From: Mycteria americana
Taxonomy: Eukaryota > Chordata > Aves > Ciconiiformes > Ciconiidae
Direction: 5' to 3'
Length of the DNA: 64,000 nt
Assembly (NCBI RefSeq): GCF_035582795.1
Contig: NC_134373.1
Span: 25,948,501 to 26,012,500, forward strand
Part shown: piece by piece, positions 58,642 through 64,000 of the stretch
Position numbering within the stretch: position 1 is the first letter of the stretch
How the letters are laid out: each line of letters begins with the position of its first letter
The notes under the pieces: generated by a model
The model's database searches: none
What the model was told of the DNA's origin: nothing
What the model saw: the letters and a program-made list of their open reading frames with translations, nothing else
Program-made: the position numbers and the translations under genes

Positions 58642-58647
58642 TTTATT
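58642..58647 (-). terminator. SPEG: Poly(A) signal AATAAA of SPEG
   Basis: TTTATT on plus reads AATAAA on the SPEG strand, 1.13 kb after the stop codon, followed downstream by GTGT/T-poor GC-rich sequence. It is the best hexamer between the stop and GMPPA. Confidence 0.6.
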
Positions 58648-59778
58648 GCTGCTCTGGCACGTTGCTTGCTCCAAACCACGGGGACGGTGGCAACTCCGGA
58701 GCCCGGCAGAGAGGAGGGGACGGGGACGGGGACAGGCAGAGACCTTCTCCCCAAAGTCAATAAATAAAGCCCTACCGCTACAGCAGCATCCGGAAGGCGG
58801 GTGTCCCACCGCCGCCCCCGTCCCCCCCCGCCCAGGGCGCCCCGGCCGCGCCGGAGCGTTCGCCGCCAGCCGGGGAGGGGGCGCGGGGCTCGGCAAGGCA
58901 CCCGGGGGGCGGCAGCGGGGGGAGTGCGGGGGGGGCCCGGGGACGGGCAGGCGGGCTGGCGGCGGGGCGCGGGGCGCGGGCCGGAGCCGGGCAGGCAGAG
59001 CGTGAGCAGCGTGGGCCTGAGCAGGCGCCGGAGGCGCGCGTGGCACGCGGGTGCCCCCCTGCAAAGGAGCGGGGTGCCGGCCAGCCCCCCCGCCCCGGCG
59101 CGGGGAGCAGCCCACAGCCCCGGGGAAGGCACCGGCGTCAGTCCTGGGGCCGCAAACCCGCTTGCCAGGATCGGGGCTGGGAGGAGTGGAAGGTGGGGGG
59201 CTGGCAGCCCCCCACTCCCAGCCGTGAGGACCGGGGCTGTGGCGGCTGGCGGGGGGCCGCGGGGGGGGGGCGGAGGGCTGTGAGCGGGCCCCTCTCTGCA
59301 GGAACCACTGGAGCAGCCTCAGTCCTCGGGCGCTGGCATGCAAACCGGGGGGAGCGCAGGGACCCCCGCGCCGTGGCCGGGGGCAGCTGCAGGCTGCGGT
59401 GTAAGGCACACGGCTGACGGGACCCGCTGGCCAGGGCTGGCTGGCGCGCTGGCAACTCTCCCGCTCCCGCCTAGACTTCCCTCGGCCCCCCATCCCGTCC
59501 TTTCCCCGACCCTCTGCTACATTCTCCGTTCCTCCCAGCAAGGCTTCCCACCGCCCGCCCGCTGCCAGACCCCACCGCCGGGCCGGCAGGGGCAGGACCT
59601 CCCCTCTCCCTCGGCACCCCCAAAATGAGATGCCGGCCGCCAGCATCCCCAGCGGTGGTGCATGAGGTCCGTGGGCTCGTCCCGGCGCATCCCGGCTCCT
59701 CCTCGGCCGCCCCGTCCCGCGGCCCCTGGAATGTTCCTCTGGCTCCTCGGCCCCTCGCGGCCGTGGCCGAGGCACTGG
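58648..59778 (-). other. SPEG: SPEG 3' UTR
   Basis: Non-coding stretch between the SPEG stop and the AATAAA. It is very GC-rich, with long compositional ORFs on both strands. No conserved RNA element is recognised. Confidence 0.6.
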
Positions 59779-62700
59779 CTACTGCGGCCCCGGCGGCTGG
59801 CCACCCTGGTAGGAGCGGAGTAAGACCTTGTGCTTGGTGACAGCCTCGCCGCGGCGCCGCTGGTGCTCCACCAGGAACTCCTTGAGGCGGTTGGTGGTGA
59901 AGGTCAGGGTCTGGCGGCGCAGCTTCATCAGGTAGGCATCCTGGAGCCAGGCATTGGCAAAGCAGTCCTTCACCGTGGGGCGGCTCCTGGGGCAGGGACG
60001 GTGCCGAGTCAGGGGCCGCGGGGTACCCACTGCCACTGCAGCCCCCCAAACCCGGCCACCATGCCTGTCCTGCAACACCCAGGGGGTCCCAGCCCTCTCC
60101 AAGAGCAGAGATGGGCCCCAGAGTCCTGGCCTCAGGAGATCCCAGTGCTCTCCAGGAGCAGGGTAATGGACCCCAGGGTCCCACTGATGATGTCCGGAGG
60201 GTCCCTGTGGGGCAGGGAGCTGCCCGCCTGGCCGGTCATGGGCGCAGTCCGAGGCTGCGTGTCCTCCCTGCCTGGGCCGGGCACTCACCAGGGGTGGACA
60301 GCAAGGACCTTGCGGATGAAGAGGGCAGCGCTCTGCGAGACATTGGGGTACAGCTTGAAGGCATCAAAGCGCCCTGCCAGGATGCGGTTCTCTGTCTCGA
60401 TAGGGTCCAGTTCGAAGAACGGCGACCGCCCGCTGAGCCTGTGAGGGGTTGGCACGGGCTGGGGGGCAGCGGTGGGAGGGCACCTGGGAGCCCCTACCCA
60501 CCCATCCCTGATTTGGAACAGCCACAGCTGCCCAGGGTCTCGATCCCCATGTCCAGCTGGGAAGGGTCTGCAGGGCTACAGCATCCCCCGGCCTACCACC
60601 AGCCTGGTGTCCCCCATGGCACTGAGCCCTGGGTGGGGCTGACTACACCTCAGGGTGCTCGTCCCACCAGCCCCTTCACTTACATGATGTAGGTGAGGAC
60701 ACCAACGCCCCAGACATCTGCTGCAGAGCCCACCGGGTCGCCCTTCACCACCTCCGGTGCTGCGGGCAGGGGAGCAGGGCTGTCATACGCACCAGGGGGC
60801 TCCAGCCCCAGCACCCACGGCAGCCCCAGCACCCACAGCATCCCAAGTATCCCCAGCACTCACAGCATCCACAGCACCCATAGCACCTCACCACTGTACC
60901 CACCTGACACCCCAATACCCTGACAGAGCCCAGCACCTCCAAGGATACCCCAGCTGCCCCACAGCACCCAAACTCTCCCACTGAGCCCAGCACCCCTACA
61001 GAAACCCTCAGTAGACACCCCAGCACCTCGAAGACCCCCCAGTTTCCCCAAGGACACCTCAACCCCCCCGCAGTCCCAAGCCCCCCCGTGCACCGGCACA
61101 CATACACACCTCGGGCACGAGTGTGCCCCGTCCCCATGCCACCGCACCCCCGGTGCCCCACTCACACATGTACTCCAGCGTGCCAACACGTCGCCCCAGC
61201 TGCCGCAGCACGAGGGGGTTGTAGGTCTGGGCGCTGCCAAAATCGATGATCTTGAGGGCGTTCATGCCTGAGATGATGACGTTGTCCGGCTTGATGTCAA
61301 GGTGCACGATGCGGCGGCTGTGCAGGTACTCGAGGCCCTGCAGGAGCTGCAGCACGTAGCTCACCACGTCGTCCTCTGAGTAGCGAAACCTGGGGGCAAA
61401 TGGCATCAGCAGGTGGCCCCGTGCTGGCAGCTGTCACCGGCAGCCCTGCGCCCACCCATACCTGTCCACGATGCTGTAGAGGATCTCCTTGCCAGCGCAG
61501 TTCTCGCAGATGAGCACCAGGTAGCGGGGGGTGATGTACGCCTCGTGCAGGGCCATGATGCGCTCATGGTGCAGTGCCTTGAGGATCTCGTACTCCTGCA
61601 GCACGCTCTGCTTCCTCTCCGCCTCGTAGGGCACAATCTTGGCCATGAAGTGTTTCCCCGTGGCGTTCTCCTTGCACAGCCGGATCACCCCAAAACGGCC
61701 CCTGCAGCACAGGGCAGCGCTCAGCATCCCTGGCGTGGGGTGCTGGTGGGGGGGACACCCCCAGCAGAGCATCCCATCCCATCCCACCACTCCTCACCTC
61801 GCCTTCTCATCCAAGAAGGTGTATGGCTTTTGGGGGACGCCCTGCCGCAGTGCCGTGCTGTCCTTGACCCCCGGGGTCCCGCTCGCAGCCGGGGGCTCCT
61901 TGGAGGATGGGGCAGTGGCAGGGGGCTCCTGTGGTGACGATGACGTGGGGGGCATGGAGACGAAGGAGGTGACCATGTAGGGGGGCATCTTCCGCACGGG
62001 TGCCGCGTTGGGGGTGGGAGAGGGCGTGGGGGCTGAGACAGGGGTGGTTGACGCTGGGGAAACAGGGGAGATCTTGGAAGGCGACGGGGCCCGAGGCGGG
62101 GGAGACATGTCCGTGGGGGGCACGGGGGAGCCCTGGGCGGGGGTGTCTGTGTGGGGCGAGGCGACAGTCCGAGGAGGGGTGAACATGAGCTCCGGGGGCA
62201 CACAGACGGTGATGTCGGGTGGGAGCTCAGGGTCCGGCTGTGGGCCCTCCTTGCTGGGCGTGGGGGGCTGGAGGACCCCGGGGGGGACGTCTGCCTGCGC
62301 CGCCCCATCTGCCTTCTGCACCACTCCCTTGTGCTTGCGGGGCGGCGTGGTGGGGGTGGCCCCCACGGCCGGTGGCTCCAGCTGCCCCACGGGCGTCTGG
62401 GTCGACCGGCTGGAAGCCACCTTCTCGGGGACGGGGACAGCGATGTCCTTGGCTGGGGCAGCTCGGGCATCTGTGGGGAGCAAAGGGAGGTATGAGCCAG
62501 GCACGGGTAAGCCAGGAGCGGGGTGCAAGCGGTACTCTGTTCCCCAAAGCCCTGGGGGGAAGATCCCCTATGACTCAAGGACCCCCAGAGCATCCCAGAG
62601 GCCTCAGCCCCACAGCTGACCCCACAGCTGCCCCACGGGACAGGGCTCTCTCACCTGCTGCCTCGAGGTGCACCTTCCCTGAGGGGCTGCTGTAGGGCCC

Positions 62701-64000
62701 CTGCCCGGCCTTGTTGACACAGGCCACCCGAAACTTGGCGGCACTCCCGGGGGGCAGCTCCGTCACGTTGAAGTAGCAGTCGGTGATGCCGGTGCTGACG
62801 ATCTTCCACTCGTGCTCCCCTGCCGGCACGGGGGCAAGGTGAGGCAGGGGCAGACCAGGGGCAGCGGGCAGCCCCCTGTCCCCCACCCCTGACCCGGGAC
62901 CCCGCCGAGCCCCAGGGGACAGCAAGGACATTGGGCACTTTTGTCCTGTCTTGGTGTCCCTGTGTGAGCCCATCCTTCTGGCTGTGGCTCCCGGGGGACG
63001 GGAGGCAGCCCCACGTACCGTCCAGCCTGCGCTCCAGCGTGTAGGTGCAGGGCGCTTTGCTCTCTGCAGGCTTCCACAGCACCAGCACCGTGTTCTTGTA
63101 CTTCTGGGGGATCTCCGGGGTGCCCGGCCGCCCAGGGAGCCCTGCGAGGGGACGGACAGGGTGCCAGGGGCAGGGCAGAGCTGCCACGGGGCGAGGACAG
63201 CACAACACATGGGCTTGGAGATGCTGGAGGTGCCCGGGCAAAACCAGCCTGTCCCCCCTTCACGAGTTCCAGTCTCTTGCGGATGCGGAGAGCGGAGCTC
63301 AAGTGACCTGCTCTGACTGGTCCCCAGCCCCGGGGCGCGTGCCTGGCACGTGCTCTCTCCCCTCGGGGCAGCGCCTCTGTCCCCCGAGATCCCCCCCCCC
63401 CACATCCTTACGTGCCACAGCCAGCGTGCAGGAGCTGATGGCCGTGCCCAGGGCGTTGGCGGCTGCGCACTCGTACAGCCCCGCGTCCTTCCTGGACACC
63501 TTGGCGATGGTGAGCATCTGCCGGCCATCCTTGCAGGAGACGACGTTCAGCGCGTTGTCCGGCTGCAGGGACCTCTTGTCTGCGGGGGGGAGCAGAGGAG
63601 AGGGATGCTACAATGCCCCCCCCCGCACTCGCCCACCGAGGCAGCGCAGGCAGCCCCCCACCTTTCATCCAGACGATCCTGGGGGTCGGGCTGCCGGCGG
63701 GCAGGCAGCAGAGGGTCAGCGCCTCACCCTCCAGCAGCACCTGGTCCTTCAGCTTGATGTGGAAAACGGGGGGGAAATCTGAAAGCAGAGCGGGGGTCAG
63801 GCTGGGGCAGCGATGGGCACCCGCCGTCCCGTCCCAGGGCTGCACCTACCCGACTCGCTGGGTGCGTGCGGCCGGCCGGCGGCCGGTCCCTCCTCCCGCA
63901 GCAGGCTGGAGGGGATGCTGGGCTGCGAGGCCACCTTCTCCTTCTTGCCCCGCGAGAGCCCCCAGCGCTCCCAGCGGGACCGCTTCTGGCTCTCACCCCC
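59779..64000 (-). CDS. SPEG: SPEG C-terminal part: Ig, FN3, Pro-rich linker, kinase domain 2 (5' truncated by window)
   Basis: SPEG is a giant striated-muscle kinase of the myosin-light-chain-kinase group, located at the triad/junctional SR, needed for heart and muscle; its second kinase domain is reported to act on SERCA2. Exons, 5' to 3': 63850-64000 (open at edge), 63662-63778, 63412-63579, 63019-63141, 62655-62819, 61798-62470, 61462-61701, 61166-61389, 60684-60759, 60289-60438, 59779-59986. They join in frame to 764 residues plus TAG. Numbering within this fragment: basic linker (1-50), Ig (51-145; [14 protein letters not shown]), FN3 (about 150-240; [15 protein letters not shown]), Pro/Ser/Thr linker (242-465), kinase (about 466-717). 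Kinase features: GRFGVIRL loop, lysine in [15 protein letters not shown] catalytic loop (HLD for HRD, as in human SPEG), DFGSAQ, SPE for APE, HPWSRPTV and tail '[14 protein letters not shown]'. All catalytic residues are kept, so the domain should be active. Confidence 0.95.
60790..61085. repeat. SPEG: Degenerate CCCAGCACCC-type repeat in a SPEG intron
   Basis: The 406-bp intron between 60,760 and 61,165 is largely made of 9-12-bp variants of CCCAGCACCCACAGC, CCCCAGCACTCACAGC and ACAGCACCCATAGC, decaying towards the right. The minus-strand translation is Gly/Cys/Trp/Val-rich and spurious. Likely length-variable between individuals. Confidence 0.75.

Noticed and set aside
58755-58767. AATAAATAAA on the plus strand as a poly(A) signal
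   Set aside because: No plus-strand gene ends here; SPEG and GMPPA are both on the minus strand.
58267-59775. 502-codon minus-strand open frame
   Set aside because: It spans the SPEG 3' UTR, its poly(A) signal and the GMPPA promoter. Composition is Pro/Arg/Gly from CpG-rich DNA, with no family match.

Overview
The window looks like GC-rich nuclear DNA from a land vertebrate, most likely a bird (a reptile is possible). Genes are split into short exons with GT-AG introns. CpG-dense promoters are present, the two recognisable transposon relics are CR1-type LINE pieces (the dominant LINE of birds and reptiles), and AT-rich islands sit in otherwise very GC-rich introns. The gene order SPEG - GMPPA - ASIC4 matches what I recall of human 2q35. 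There are no bacterial operons, CRISPR arrays or RNA genes that I can support.

Layout from right to left. (1) 58.6-64.0 kb, minus strand: the 3' part of SPEG, a giant muscle kinase, with the last eleven coding exons visible (end of a linker, Ig, FN3, Pro-rich linker, second kinase domain, stop, 3' UTR). (2) 54.2-57.9 kb, minus strand: a complete 12-exon GMPPA (423 aa), the regulatory subunit partner of GDP-mannose pyrophosphorylase. (3) 47.5-52.1 kb, plus strand: a complete, intact 16-exon gene for a 629-aa RACGAP1 (MgcRacGAP/CYK-4) paralogue, tail-to-tail with GMPPA. (4) 39.3 kb leftwards to beyond base 1, minus strand: the 5' end of ASIC4, with two alternative first coding exons. A distal one of ASIC1a/ASIC2a type lies at 38,601-39,254, and the canonical 'MPIEIVCKIKF' exon lies at 2,067-2,642. 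Both end in the same phase at the same place in the family alignment. Exon 2 is not in the window, so the rest of the channel lies to the left.

The 36 kb between the two ASIC4 first exons, and the 8 kb between ASIC4 and the RACGAP1 paralogue, contain no further gene that I can recognise. They hold many AT-rich, homeodomain/POU-site-rich islands that look like conserved non-coding elements, a roughly 1.9-kb degenerate tandem repeat (11.65-13.51 kb) that creates long spurious ORFs on both strands, a 17-18-bp ATTAA minisatellite (8.37-8.54 kb), a GCCGW pentamer array in the proximal ASIC4 promoter, and two decayed CR1 fragments.

The most notable point is the pairing of a RACGAP1 paralogue head-to-head with ASIC4. 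As I recall the human map, RACGAP1 and ASIC1 sit head-to-head at 12q13. This block therefore looks like its whole-genome-duplication sister, keeping a RACGAP1 duplicate that I believe is absent from the mammalian GMPPA-ASIC4 interval. Splice coordinates were deduced by eye from GT/AG sites, reading frame and remembered family sequences; no alignment was run.
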